Source: Phycisphaerales bacterium (GTDB lineage Bacteria; Planctomycetota; Phycisphaerae; Phycisphaerales; UBA1924). From it: DNA of 64,000 nt. Each line of letters begins with the position of its first letter. Positions within the stretch are counted from its first letter, which is position 1. The notes below the pieces were generated by a model that saw nothing but the letters and a program-made list of their open reading frames with translations, was not told the DNA's origin and ran no database searches. The stretch is taken from NCBI GenBank assembly GCA_029260515.1, contig JAJDDC010000070.1, positions 310,001 through 374,000 of the forward strand, in the 5' to 3' direction. Positions 45,110 through 54,368 of this stretch are shown piece after piece. The translations under genes were made by a program, and so were the position numbers.

Positions 45110-45493
45110 TCAGCGGTCTTGGTCCGCGCCGAGGGCCTCGACCGACGGCACACGCACGCGCCTGCTCTGGCGGGGCGCCCTGGGCGCATGCGCCGTGTGT
45201 GAAACGACCGACGCCCGCGTGCCCCACGCCTCGTGCTCGTAGGTTTCGCCCGTGTCGGCGCCAGGACACGGGCGCGCCGCCCGCGCGACGCGCGTATCCA
45301 GACGCATCGCCAGCAGCGCCAGACCCGGCGCCGCCAGCAGTGCCACGACCCCGACCAGCGACGCCGTCCCGACCTGCTCGACCACGCCCGGGCGTACCAA
45401 CGCCCAGACCAGCGTCATCCCCGCCCACAGCGTCGCGAGCGAGGCGGCCACCAGGCCGAGCCTGCGGATCACACAAACTGCGCGTCGAACCAC
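45110..45493 (-). CDS. Small two-helix membrane protein, hypothetical
   Basis: This is a possible 127-aa protein with a GTG start at 45493. It has two hydrophobic segments (LGLVAASLATLWAGMTLVWAL and VGTASLVGVVALLAAPGLALL; each shown up to its core) followed by a polar tail of about 55 residues rich in Arg, His and Ala. The frame extends further upstream but becomes compositionally unlike coding sequence. It is convergent with dnaN, ending 30 bases after its stop. I do not recognise a family, and the existence of the gene rests on the helices alone. Confidence 0.45.
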   Translation of the reverse strand: MVRRAVCVIRRLGLVAASLATLWAGMTLVWALVRPGVVEQVGTASLVGVVALLAAPGLALLAMRLDTRVARAARPCPGADTGETYEHEAWGTRASVVSHTAHAPRAPRQSRRVRVPSVEALGADQDR

Positions 45494-45770
45494 ACCTGTC
45501 CCCGGGGTCCAGGCCGACCCCGCGGGATCGGCGATCCGTGCCTGAGTTCGGCGGCCCGCGCACGCGCGGGGGTCGCCCGCGGGGCGCCGCTCCTTGGCGA
45601 CCCGCGTGTCGGCCTCGGTCGGCCGACGGTGCAGAGCATACCCTACCCACCCCCCCATCGCCGGGGGAAGTCCCCGCGGACCGACGCCGTCGGACGGATC
45701 ACAGACCCGATCGCCCGGGCGCCAGAGATGGTCGCCCAACACCGCCCGATTTGTGCCCGTGAACGCCCCG

Positions 45771-48266
45771 ATGTATCGTCCCCACCACGTGAACGGATGC
45801 TCACGACCGAACGTCGGCCCCGCCGGCTCGCACGGACCGCGCGCCCGCGGGGCAAGCGCCGTCGTCCTCGGCGCCCTCGCCCTGATCCTCGTCGGGGCGC
45901 CCACGCCGCGCGCCCACGCCCAGGACGCCCCGCCGGCCCAGCCCGCAGACGACCTGGGCGTCTACGAGGGGCGTGTGATCAACGCGGTCCTGCTGGTCGA
46001 GCCGCTCGAAGAGGGCGGCGCCCAGCCGATCGCCGGCCCCACCCGCCAGAAAGCCCTCAACAACATCCGCGCCTACGCGGGCGCACCCTTCCGCCTCGAG
46101 ACGATCAACGACGACGTGCGGCGTCTCAACCGCCTCGCGCTGTTCGCGCGCGTCGAGGTCTTCGTCCAGCTGCTCGACGACGGGAGCGTGGACGTCACGT
46201 TCCGGCTGCTCGAGCGCCCCGTCATCGTGGACGTGCAGGTCTCGGGCAACCGCCGCCTCAACGACCAGCAGATCGCCTCGGAGGTTGACCTGCTCGTGGG
46301 CGCGCCGATCGACCGCTTCCAGGTGGACCGCGCCGCCAGGCGCATCGAAGACCTATACCGCGAGAAGGGGTACTACTTCGCCCAGGTCAGCGTGGACGAG
46401 GACGAGCTGGCCGACTCGGGCGTTGTCCTGTTCCGCATCCGCGAGGGCCAACGCCTCAAGGTCACCTCGATCCGCTTCGAGGGCTCGGACGCGTTCAGCG
46501 ACAAGCAGCTCCGCCGCGAGATAGACACCAGGACCTCGGGCATCTTCCGCAAGGGCCAACTCGACGACGACGTGCTCGACGCCGACATCGCCGCACTCAT
46601 CCAGTTCTACCGCAACAGCGGCTACCTCGACGTCCGCGCCGACACGCTCGTCCAGCCCTCGCCCAACGGCAAGGAAGCCATCGTCACCTACCTCGTCGAG
46701 GAGGGGCCCCTCTACACCCTCCGCTCCGTCGAGGTCCGCCTCGAGGACGCCGACGAGCCGGTCTTCACCCGGGCGCAGATCGCGGGCCTCATGCCCCTCA
46801 AGCCCGGAGACGTCTACGGCGTCCGCGCGCTCCAGGAATCGCTCACCGCGATCCGCGACGCGTACAACAAGCTGGGCTACCCGGACGCCGCCGTCGGCAA
46901 CGTCGAGAAACGCGACCCGCAGCGCCCCCTCGTGGACCTGGTCGTCATCGTCGCGCAGGGCGATCGCTTCCTCACGGGCGAGGTCGTGATCATCGGCAAC
47001 GAGCTGACCAGGCAGAAGATCCCCCGCAAGCTGCTCGATATCCGCCCGCAGCGACCGCTGGACATGAACCAGGTCCGCAAGTCGGAGCGGCAGATCATCG
47101 AGTCCCGCCTCTTCGACCCGCAGGGCGTCAAGATCACGCTCCAGCCGCCGGACCCCGCGGAGCCCGAATACCGCGACGTGCTCGTCGAGGTCGCCGAGAC
47201 CAACACCGGATCGTTCAACATCGGCGCCGCGATCAACTCCGACGCGGGCGTCATCGGCACCATCTCGCTCACCCAGCGCAACTTCGACATCGCCGACACC
47301 CCGGACTCCTGGGGCGAGCTGTTCACCGGGCGCGCGTTCCGCGGCGCCGGCCAGACCTTCAAAATCGAGCTGCTCCCGGGCAACCAGGTCCAGACGTACT
47401 CGATCTCGCTCACAGAGCCATACCTCTTCGACTCCGATTACTCCGGCACCGTCGCCCTCTCGTACAACAGCCGCGACTTCGACGAGTTCGACGAGCAGCG
47501 CATCGCCGCCCGCTTCGGCGTCGGGCGCCGCTTCGGCACACGCTGGAACGGCTCGGTCGGCCTCCGCCTCGAACACGTCGAGCTCTCCGATATCGCGCCC
47601 AGCCGCCCCCTCGATGTCTTCGCCGCCGCAGGACCCGACATCATCACAGGCGTCGGCTTCACCTTCAGTCGCAACACGCTCAACGACCGCTTCCGCCCCT
47701 CCCGCGGCTCGGTCACGTCCATCGGCGTCGAGCAGGTCGGCCTTATCGGGGGCGACTACCTCTTCACACGCTTCGACGCCTCGCACGCCGTCTACCTCGC
47801 CATCCGCGAGGACTACCTCAACCGCTCCACCGTCCTCGAACTCCGTGGGCGCGTCGGCTACATCCCCCAGGGCCGCGGCGACGTGCCCACCTACGAACGC
47901 TACTACCTGGGCGGGCAGACCATGCGCGGCCTCGAGTTCCGCACCGTCTCGCCCAAGGGCATCCGCGCCGACACCCTCATGCAATCCAACGACCCCGTCG
48001 GCGGCACCTTCCTCTTCTTCGCCGGCGCCCAGATCACACAGCCCGTCTTCGAGGAGATGTTCTCCGTCGTCGCCTTCATCGACTCGGGAACCGTCACGTT
48101 CGACCCCGGATTCGACGACTACCGCGTCACCGTCGGCGTCGGCATGCGGTTCTATGTCCCCGCGCTCTCGCCCGCCCCGCTCGCCTTCGACTTCGGCATC
48201 CCGCTGATCAAGGGCGACGGCGACGAGAACCGCCTCTTTACCTTCACGATCGACCTGCCCTTCTAG
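45771..48266 (+). CDS. bamA: Outer membrane protein assembly factor BamA
   Basis: This is the central subunit of the beta-barrel assembly machinery (831 aa). After a signal peptide (ending near PRAHAQ) come several POTRA domains. Their strands are recognisable as EVFVQLLDDGSVDVTFRLLE, RIEDLYREKGYYFAQV, IQFYRNSGYLDVRAD and IRDAYNKLGYPDAAVG. The C-terminal Omp85/D15 barrel has the VRGF-like lid motif as TMRGLEFR and ends in an aromatic residue (TIDLPF), the usual barrel C-terminal signal. The ATG at 45771 has no good ribosome-binding site; GTG codons at 45759 and 45789 are alternatives. It heads the ompH-lpxD-lpxC cluster, as in proteobacteria. Confidence 0.93.
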   Translation: MYRPHHVNGCSRPNVGPAGSHGPRARGASAVVLGALALILVGAPTPRAHAQDAPPAQPADDLGVYEGRVINAVLLVEPLEEGGAQPIAGPTRQKALNNIRAYAGAPFRLETINDDVRRLNRLALFARVEVFVQLLDDGSVDVTFRLLERPVIVDVQVSGNRRLNDQQIASEVDLLVGAPIDRFQVDRAARRIEDLYREKGYYFAQVSVDEDELADSGVVLFRIREGQRLKVTSIRFEGSDAFSDKQLRREIDTRTSGIFRKGQLDDDVLDADIAALIQFYRNSGYLDVRADTLVQPSPNGKEAIVTYLVEEGPLYTLRSVEVRLEDADEPVFTRAQIAGLMPLKPGDVYGVRALQESLTAIRDAYNKLGYPDAAVGNVEKRDPQRPLVDLVVIVAQGDRFLTGEVVIIGNELTRQKIPRKLLDIRPQRPLDMNQVRKSERQIIESRLFDPQGVKITLQPPDPAEPEYRDVLVEVAETNTGSFNIGAAINSDAGVIGTISLTQRNFDIADTPDSWGELFTGRAFRGAGQTFKIELLPGNQVQTYSISLTEPYLFDSDYSGTVALSYNSRDFDEFDEQRIAARFGVGRRFGTRWNGSVGLRLEHVELSDIAPSRPLDVFAAAGPDIITGVGFTFSRNTLNDRFRPSRGSVTSIGVEQVGLIGGDYLFTRFDASHAVYLAIREDYLNRSTVLELRGRVGYIPQGRGDVPTYERYYLGGQTMRGLEFRTVSPKGIRADTLMQSNDPVGGTFLFFAGAQITQPVFEEMFSVVAFIDSGTVTFDPGFDDYRVTVGVGMRFYVPALSPAPLAFDFGIPLIKGDGDENRLFTFTIDLPF

Positions 48267-48350
48267 CAAACCCGCGACAGGGCGGGCGGGGCGTACCATC
48301 CCCGTGAGAGCGCCCCCCAGGCGGGCGCCCACCACGACCAGGAGCCTTGC

Positions 48351-48980
48351 ATGCAGACCACACGGACCACCGCCGCCGCCGCACTGGCCCTCGCGGGCGT
48401 GCTCGCCGCCTCGCTCTTCACCGGCGCCGCCGTCGCCACCGCCGCCCGCCCACCAGCCCAGCCGACAGCAGTCGCGGTCGTGGACGTGCCCGCGATCCTC
48501 GACGGCCTCAACGAGAAGGACCGCCTCGAGGCGGACCTCCAGACCGCGATCAAGGACAGCCGCGCGAAGCTCGAGGAGCTGACCAAGGAGGCCATGGCCC
48601 TCCAGGAGGAACTCGACCCCGAGAACGGCATCCTCAAGCAGGGCTCCCCCGAATACATCCGCGCCCTCGGCCGCCTCATCGAACTCCAGTCCCAGGCCAA
48701 GGCCCGCTCGCAGGTCCTCGAGCAGACACTCTCGCTCCAGCAGGGCGAGATGCTCCGCACCCTGTACGAGAAGATCGAGGCCGCCATCACCAAGATCGCC
48801 GACCGCCAGGGCTACGACATCGTCCTGCTCGACGACTCGACCTTCCCGCTCTCCAACCCCGCCCCGTTCAACCAGACCCAGGGCGAGATCCTCAACCGCT
48901 CCGTGATCTACGCGCACGATTCAACCGACATCACCGACGACGTCGTCACGCTGCTCAACAACGAGTACCAGGCGCCCTAA
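48351..48980 (+). CDS. OmpH/Skp family periplasmic chaperone
   Basis: This 209-aa protein starts behind AGGAG and has a signal peptide (cleavage near TAARP). A first beta strand ([12 protein letters not shown]) is followed by a long coiled coil (about 60-150, [20 protein letters not shown] and onward). A return segment ([14 protein letters not shown]) gives the Skp jellyfish topology. It ferries unfolded outer-membrane proteins to BamA, whose gene is 84 bases upstream. Gene order bamA-skp-lpxD supports the call. Confidence 0.88.
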   Translation: MQTTRTTAAAALALAGVLAASLFTGAAVATAARPPAQPTAVAVVDVPAILDGLNEKDRLEADLQTAIKDSRAKLEELTKEAMALQEELDPENGILKQGSPEYIRALGRLIELQSQAKARSQVLEQTLSLQQGEMLRTLYEKIEAAITKIADRQGYDIVLLDDSTFPLSNPAPFNQTQGEILNRSVIYAHDSTDITDDVVTLLNNEYQAP

Positions 48981-49006
48981 CGCCTCTGAGCACAGGCGCC
49001 CACGCC

Positions 49007-50083
49007 ATGGCCCAGCCGCAACCAACCTACACCACCGGCCAGCTCGCCCAAATGCTCGGCGCGGAGCTCGTCGGCCCCGACGACATCGAGCTGACCGCCA
49101 TCGGCACGCTCGAGCACGCGCAGTCGGGCGCACTCTCGTTCATCCGATCCGCCGACTTCGCGGGCCAATGGGCGGCCAGCAACGCCTCGGCCGCTCTCGT
49201 CACCCGAGGCGTCAGCGTCCCCGGGCACGACCCCCAGCGCCGCGCGATCCTCTACGTCGACAACGCCGACGCCGCCCTCGTCCAGGTCCTCTCGGCCATC
49301 GCGCCCGACCCAGACCTGCCCCCCGTGGGCGTTGACCCCACCGCCGCCGTCCACGAGACCGCCCGCGTGGACCCCACCGCCCGCATCGGCCCCCTGTGCC
49401 GCGTCGGGCCCGGCGCCACCATCGGGACCAACGCCGCGCTCGTCTCCAGCGTCGTCATCGGGCGCGACGCGCACATCGGCGCCGACACCATCATCCACGC
49501 CGGCGTCGTCGTCCAGTACGACTGCGTCGTGGGCGACCGGTGCCTCCTGCACCCGGGCGTCGTCATCGGCGCCGACGGCTTCGGGTTTATCCAGGCGCCC
49601 GACAAGCAATCGCACGTCAAGATCCCCCACCTCGGCAACGTCGTCGTCGGCAACGACGTCGAGCTCGGCGCCAACTCGTGCATCGACCGCGCAAAGCTCG
49701 GATCCACCACCATCGGTGACGGGTGCAAAACCGACAACCTCGTCCACGTCGGGCACAACTGCACCATCGGCAAGAGCGTCATCATGTGCGGCGGCGTCGT
49801 CATCGGAGGCTCCGTCGTCATGGGCGACCGCGTCCAACTCGGCGGGCTCGTCGCCATCGCCGACGGCACCGTTGTCGGCGAGGACGCACGCGTCGGGGGC
49901 GCGGCCGCCGTCATCAAGTGCGTCATCCCCCCGGGCGAGACCTGGTGGGGCAACCCCGCCGGCCCCGCGCGCCAGGCGATGTCGAACCTCTCGGCCCTCC
50001 GCAAGCTCAGCCCAACCCTCCGCGCCATGCGCAAGGAACTCGACGAACTCAACGAGCACGCCCGCGACCGGGCCACGCCGTGA
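49007..50083 (+). CDS. lpxD: UDP-3-O-acylglucosamine N-acyltransferase
   Basis: LpxD adds the second acyl chain in lipid A synthesis (358 aa). It has an N-terminal uridine-binding domain ([28 protein letters not shown]) and a left-handed beta-helix of hexapeptide repeats. The catalytic His lies in [12 protein letters not shown]. The C-terminal helix after [13 protein letters not shown] completes the trimer. The ATG at 49007 gives the usual N-terminus. It begins 26 bases after the ompH stop and overlaps the lpxC start by four bases. Confidence 0.95.
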   Translation: MAQPQPTYTTGQLAQMLGAELVGPDDIELTAIGTLEHAQSGALSFIRSADFAGQWAASNASAALVTRGVSVPGHDPQRRAILYVDNADAALVQVLSAIAPDPDLPPVGVDPTAAVHETARVDPTARIGPLCRVGPGATIGTNAALVSSVVIGRDAHIGADTIIHAGVVVQYDCVVGDRCLLHPGVVIGADGFGFIQAPDKQSHVKIPHLGNVVVGNDVELGANSCIDRAKLGSTTIGDGCKTDNLVHVGHNCTIGKSVIMCGGVVIGGSVVMGDRVQLGGLVAIADGTVVGEDARVGGAAAVIKCVIPPGETWWGNPAGPARQAMSNLSALRKLSPTLRAMRKELDELNEHARDRATP

Positions 50084-50967
50084 CCCCGTCCGGCCGACCG
50101 AACCCCCAGCCGCACGCCCGCACGCTCCGAGCCCCCGCCAGCATCGAGGGTCGCGGCCTGTTCACCGCCGCCACCGCCGCCGTCACGATCCGCCCGGCCC
50201 GCGCGGGCGAGGGCATCAGCTTCCGCCGCGGCGAGCAGCGTGTCCCAGCCCACATCGACGCGCTGAGCGACGACCCGATCCACCCCGCCTTCGCCGCCCT
50301 CCCGCCCCGGTGCACGATCCTCCGGTCCCCGGGGGAACCCGGCGCCCCGATCGCGACCGTCGAGCACCTGCTCGCCGCCATCGCGGGGCTGGGCGTGACC
50401 GACGCGATCATCGAGATCGACGCGCCCGAGGTCCCCATCGACGACGGGTCCGCCGCCGCGTTCGTTGACGCGATCCTGGCCGCTGGTCTCGTAGACCTCG
50501 ACGCGCCCGCCGATCCCCTGCGCGTCGAGCGCGAGCTGCGCGTCGAGTCGGGCGACGCCTCGGTCACGATCTCACCCGCCGACGCGCCCGAGTACATCTA
50601 CGACCTCGACTACGGCGCCGCCTCGCCCATCGCCGCCGCCAGCGTGCGCTGGTCGGGCGACCCCGACGCCTTCGCGACGCAGATCGCCCCCGCGCGCACC
50701 TTCTGCCTCCAGCAAGAGGCCGAGGCGATGACCGCGATGGGCCTGTTCAAGGACCTCTCGCCCCGCGACATGCTCGTCATCGGAGCCGACGGACCGATCG
50801 ACAACGACTACCGGTTCGAGGACGAGCCGGCGCGCCACAAACTCCTCGACCTCGTCGGCGACCTCGCGCTCGTCGGGCGCCCGCTGATCGCCCGCGTCCA
50901 CGCCGTCCGCGCCGGGCACGCGCTCAACCACGCCGCCGCCAGAGCGATCCTCGACTCGCTCGCCTAG
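50080..50967 (+). CDS. lpxC: UDP-3-O-acyl-N-acetylglucosamine deacetylase
   Basis: LpxC is the zinc deacetylase that commits UDP-GlcNAc to lipid A (295 aa). The first zinc His and its Glu partner are in [12 protein letters not shown]. The second motif [12 protein letters not shown] supplies the His and Asp ligands. The general acid/base His is in AGHALN. The [10 protein letters not shown] motif is also present. It starts at GTG 50080 within GTGA shared with the lpxD stop, so translation is probably coupled. In planctomycetes LpxC may be fused to FabZ, but here the frame ends without a dehydratase domain. lpxA and fabZ are not downstream. Confidence 0.95.
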   Translation: MTPSGRPNPQPHARTLRAPASIEGRGLFTAATAAVTIRPARAGEGISFRRGEQRVPAHIDALSDDPIHPAFAALPPRCTILRSPGEPGAPIATVEHLLAAIAGLGVTDAIIEIDAPEVPIDDGSAAAFVDAILAAGLVDLDAPADPLRVERELRVESGDASVTISPADAPEYIYDLDYGAASPIAAASVRWSGDPDAFATQIAPARTFCLQQEAEAMTAMGLFKDLSPRDMLVIGADGPIDNDYRFEDEPARHKLLDLVGDLALVGRPLIARVHAVRAGHALNHAAARAILDSLA

Positions 50968-51161
50968 CCCCGGGCGACCGCCCGCGCGCGCAACATCGCG
51001 GCACCCCGGTCGTATTCAGCCCCCGATCCTCGACACCGCCCCGCGCAGGGCGGACAATTGCCGTCCCCCCACACCCATCGCGCATCTCACGCCGCCCCGG
51101 ACGCGTCCGCCGAGGCGACGAAACGTTCGCGCGGACGCGCCGGTATGAGGGGGGAAGACCA

Positions 51162-51746
51162 ATGACGAATCTGAGGCGGGTGCTCCTGGGCGCCCTGGCG
51201 GCGGGCACGGCGATGCTCGGGGGGTGCGTGGACATGGACGCGGTCGAGAGCATGCGGCAGGCCGCGATACAGACCCGGGACCAGCTCGCCGCCGAGGTCG
51301 AGACCCTCGAGACGCTCCGCGAGTCGATCCCCGACGGCGCGCCCGAGGCGGGCGCGGCCGACGCCCTGGCGGCGTCCGGATCCGCCAAGCTCGCCGCGAT
51401 CGAGGCCGCCATCGCCCGGATCGACCAGACCCTGGCCGAGGCGAACAATCCCAGCGACGGGCTGACCCTGGCGGCACAGGGGGTTTCCCCGCTGCTGCCC
51501 GCCCCGGTGCGTCTGCCGGTGGTCCTGGGCGCGGCACTCGCCGCGACCCTCCTCCGGGCGGGCCAGCTCAAACGCGGAGCTGTCTCGATGGCCCAGAGCA
51601 TCAACAAGGCGCTCGAGACCGACGACGATCTGAGGCAAGCCTTCGCCAGGCGCGCCGATACCCTGCGCTCGATCCAGACGCGGACGGCACGACGCATCGT
51701 GGACCAGGCCTCGGGCAAGGCGGCCCTGCCCGCCCTGCCGATCTAG
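51162..51746 (+). CDS. Putative lipoprotein, unknown function
   Basis: This 194-aa protein begins with a lipoprotein signal peptide ending in the lipobox MLGGC (Cys at about 22), preceded by a purine-rich site (GGGGGAAGA). The mature part is alpha-helical and Ala/Asp/Glu-rich, with heptad-like segments (IQTRDQLAAEVETLETLRE and IEAAIARIDQTLAE). In the middle, a hydrophobic stretch (VRLPVVLGAALAATLL) could be a second membrane-associated helix. It lies 10 bases upstream of the pseudopilin-like gene, so they are probably co-transcribed. No family recognised. Confidence 0.75.
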   Translation: MTNLRRVLLGALAAGTAMLGGCVDMDAVESMRQAAIQTRDQLAAEVETLETLRESIPDGAPEAGAADALAASGSAKLAAIEAAIARIDQTLAEANNPSDGLTLAAQGVSPLLPAPVRLPVVLGAALAATLLRAGQLKRGAVSMAQSINKALETDDDLRQAFARRADTLRSIQTRTARRIVDQASGKAALPALPI

Positions 51747-51756
51747 GAAGCGACTC

Positions 51757-52494
51757 TTGACAGGACCGCGAGCCATCCCCCCGACCCCGCCCGGCGCCTG
51801 GCGCGTGCGCGCGTTCACGATCATCGAGCTGCTCGTCGTCATCGCCGTCATCGCGACCATCATCGCGATCACGCTCCCCGCGCTGGGCAGCGCCCGCCAG
51901 GCGGCCAAGCGGGTCGAGTGCATGAACAACCTCCGCCAGCTGGGCGTGGGCGTCACGATGTATATGGACACCGAGTCCAAGGGCGTGCTCCCCGAGGTGT
52001 TCCCGATCATCACCCCGGAGAACAACAACGAGGTCACGCTGCTCGACATCATGCAGAACTACATCGACGCGCCCAAGCCGCGCCGCGAGACCCCGGGCGA
52101 CACGGACTCGCCCTGGATCTCGACCAACCCCTACCGCTGCCCCAACGATAAGTTCTCCGACGACTCGTCCATCCAGAACCGCGCCACGCACGAGCAGTAC
52201 GGCACGTCGTACGCCTACCTCCCCGGCGCGGTCTTCTGGTGGCTCGAACTCGCCCTGAACATGAGCCCGCCCTACGCCAAGGCCGTCACGACCGTCTGGC
52301 GCAACCGGGCCGACCGCAACGCCGAGCCGGCGCTCGTCTTCGACTTCGACGACTGGCACCCGAGGTCCGACGGCCCGGGCAAGAATGCGCTCTTTATCTC
52401 CGACGGGCGCGTCCAGTGGCTCGAGAAATCCCGGGCCGACGACGCGATGCCCGAGATCATCGAGGAGACGGTCCGGGCGATGGGGGCGCCGTGA
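51757..52494 (+). CDS. Pseudopilin-like protein with prepilin N-terminal methylation motif
   Basis: This 245-aa protein carries the type IV pilin/T2SS signature AFTIIELLVVIAVIA near residues 19-33, with Glu at +5 of the mature protein, followed by a helix and QAAKRVECMNNLRQLG. The C-terminal region matches the planctomycete prepilin-like proteins (FISDGRVQWLE near the end). TTG at 51757 is the probable start because AGGAAG precedes it; a GTG at 51802 just before the motif is an alternative. Its stop overlaps the next GTG start (GTGA). It is likely processed by a PilD-type peptidase; whether it builds a pilus or a secretion pseudopilus is unknown. Confidence 0.85.
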   Translation: MTGPRAIPPTPPGAWRVRAFTIIELLVVIAVIATIIAITLPALGSARQAAKRVECMNNLRQLGVGVTMYMDTESKGVLPEVFPIITPENNNEVTLLDIMQNYIDAPKPRRETPGDTDSPWISTNPYRCPNDKFSDDSSIQNRATHEQYGTSYAYLPGAVFWWLELALNMSPPYAKAVTTVWRNRADRNAEPALVFDFDDWHPRSDGPGKNALFISDGRVQWLEKSRADDAMPEIIEETVRAMGAP

Positions 52495-53291
52495 ACGAGC
52501 AATCCACACGACGCGAGGACTCCCTGCTCGACGAGGACATCCTCCGCGAGCCGCCCGAGCGTGCGCGCTGGGCCGCACGTGTCGAGGGGCGGGTCAAAGA
52601 CTCCATCGCGGGCGTCTGGGCGCGCCCGCTCGTACGGCGCACGCTCAGCGTCGCCCTCGGCGCAGCCCTGGGCATCACGGCTTTGGGCGTCTTCCTCGCC
52701 CTCCGCCCCATCCCCCAGCCCGACTACGCCGCGGGCGACATGGACGACCTTTTCAACTACACGCTGCTCACCGACGAGTTCAACAACCTCTCCGTGGACG
52801 AGCGCCTCGAGCTGCTCGCCCAGCTCCGCGACCGCCTGGGCTCGATGGACGCGGGCCAATCGGTGCTGCTGGCCGCCTTCGCCGCGAGGATCAAGGGCGA
52901 GATGCGCGAGCAGCTGATGGAGAACGTCTCGCGCCTGGGCATCGACATCGTGGACCTGCACGCCGCCGACTACAACCCCGCCGGCACGCCCCAAGAACGC
53001 CGCGAGTACCTGCTCACCGCCTTCGTTGACCTGCACAGACGCATGGACAAGCTCGAGGGACGCGACCGCGACCTCTCCGACGAGGAGCGTCTCCAGGAGG
53101 GATTCGACCAGGCCCAGCGCGACCTGGACACGCTCGAAGATGCGCAGATCACGGGCGAGCAGGCCGGGCAGCTTTTCGGGGTCGTCAACGACGTCTTCGG
53201 GGCCAACGCCTCGCAGCACGAGAAGATCCGCAGCGCCCTGTTCATGCGCGATATGTCGCGTGTGCTCCGCTCGGGCGGCGGCGCGCCCTGA
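52491..53291 (+). CDS. Membrane-anchored helical protein, unknown function
   Basis: This 266-aa protein starts with GTG inside GTGA shared with the pseudopilin gene stop. It has one transmembrane helix (about 45-67, LSVALGAALGITALGVFLAL) after a charged cytoplasmic N-terminus. A helical, acidic extracytoplasmic domain of about 190 residues follows, with no Cys and several E/R-rich amphipathic helices (SVDERLELLAQLRDRLG, LSDEERLQEGFDQAQRD). Coupling to a pseudopilin suggests a role in the same envelope apparatus, but no family is recognised. It converges on the next gene with 9 bases between stops. Confidence 0.75.
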   Translation: MNEQSTRREDSLLDEDILREPPERARWAARVEGRVKDSIAGVWARPLVRRTLSVALGAALGITALGVFLALRPIPQPDYAAGDMDDLFNYTLLTDEFNNLSVDERLELLAQLRDRLGSMDAGQSVLLAAFAARIKGEMREQLMENVSRLGIDIVDLHAADYNPAGTPQERREYLLTAFVDLHRRMDKLEGRDRDLSDEERLQEGFDQAQRDLDTLEDAQITGEQAGQLFGVVNDVFGANASQHEKIRSALFMRDMSRVLRSGGGAP

Positions 53292-53300
53292 GGGCCGGGC

Positions 53301-54218
53301 TTATTCCTCGCCCGCCAGCACCCCGTCCGAGACCCCCGCCTCGTCGCCCCACCGACCGTCGGGCGAGTACTCCGTCAGGCACGTGATCGCGACCCACCCC
53401 TTCTCGGCCCGCAACGCCACCAGCCGCACGCGCCGGTTGTCGGGCAGACGCACCACCGGACGCTCGGCGATCGGCTCCTCGCCCGCGACGATCCGGAAAA
53501 ACGTTTTGGCCTGGGGCACATCGCGGAGCTCTGCCGGGATCAGGTCGTCGGCGCGCGCCTCGGCCTCGTTGAGCACCCACGAGGCCGGGATCGGCAGCCG
53601 CCCCACGTGCACCCAGTCCGCCTTCACCCACAGCGAACCATCCCCGCGGAGCTCGGGCGTCAGCGTCGCGCTCAGGTAATGCTCGCGGCCCTCGGCACGC
53701 ACCTTCGCGCCGATGCGGATCAGCGGCGCGTCGAAGTGCACCTGCAGGTCCGTCATCTCGTCGGGCCACACGAATCGCTCGTTCTCTCGCGCCATCCAGA
53801 CCGGCAGGCGCACGTTGAGCCAGGCGTTGGCGTCCTCGGCCCGCATCGCGACGGTCCACGGCTCGGTCCGCCAACCCCCGCCGTCGTCCGCGTCGATCGC
53901 CCCCGGGCGGACCATCGAGATGTGGCTGCTGATCGCGCCCTCGAGGTCCTGGGCACGCCGGGCGGTTTTCTGGTCGCCCGGGTCGATGTTGCGCCACCAC
54001 GCGGGGGCGGCCCGGGTCATCGAGCCGACAACGATCCACCCGCCCGCCGCCACCAGGGCCAGCATGACCACGAGCCAGGCGACGAACGTAATCCTGCGAC
54101 GACGACGCGCCGCCCGATCCGGGGGGGGGGCGCCCCTCGCCAGGCGTGGGTCGAGGGCGCCGCGCCGCGAGAGCGGCGTGTCCTCCTGCATGGTCTGGCT
54201 CGAGATCGTCGCGTGCAT
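53301..54218 (-). CDS. Single-pass membrane protein, unknown function
   Basis: This 305-aa protein has a cytoplasmic Arg-rich N-terminus (RAARRRRR), one transmembrane helix (about 45-66, FVAWLVVMLALVAAGGWIVV) and a beta-rich extracytoplasmic domain of about 230 residues. The latter includes WWRNIDPGD, AWLNVRLPVWM and VHFDAPLIRIGAKVR. The last resembles lipid- or sterol-binding SMP/TULIP-like strands only loosely, so I do not name it. Start 54218 or ATG 54191; neither has a clear ribosome-binding site. It lies downstream of the rpsI terminator on the same strand. Confidence 0.7.
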   Translation of the reverse strand: MHATISSQTMQEDTPLSRRGALDPRLARGAPPPDRAARRRRRITFVAWLVVMLALVAAGGWIVVGSMTRAAPAWWRNIDPGDQKTARRAQDLEGAISSHISMVRPGAIDADDGGGWRTEPWTVAMRAEDANAWLNVRLPVWMARENERFVWPDEMTDLQVHFDAPLIRIGAKVRAEGREHYLSATLTPELRGDGSLWVKADWVHVGRLPIPASWVLNEAEARADDLIPAELRDVPQAKTFFRIVAGEEPIAERPVVRLPDNRRVRLVALRAEKGWVAITCLTEYSPDGRWGDEAGVSDGVLAGEE

Positions 54219-54291
54219 TTCCCGCCGTCCGTGGCCCGTGATTCTGACACTCTACCCCAAAGCCCGCCCAAACCGCGTGTCCAGAACGCGT

Positions 54292-54332
54292 GCTGCAAAA
54301 CAGAACGCGGCCCGAGTTTCCTCGGGCCGCGT
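54292..54332 (-). terminator. Rho-independent terminator of rplM-rpsI
   Basis: A perfect 12-bp stem (54305-54316 with 54321-54332) and 4-base loop lie 37 bases after the rpsI stop. Read on the minus strand it is followed by TTCTGTTTTG. It also separates the ribosomal operon from the membrane-protein gene downstream. Confidence 0.9.
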
Positions 54333-54368
54333 GGGGTCTTGCTGGATGCGGGGCGCGTGCCCCCTGGA

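Noticed and set aside
50080-50967. LpxC-FabZ fusion as seen in some bacteria
   Set aside because: The frame stops soon after the AGHALN motif and has no hot-dog dehydratase domain.
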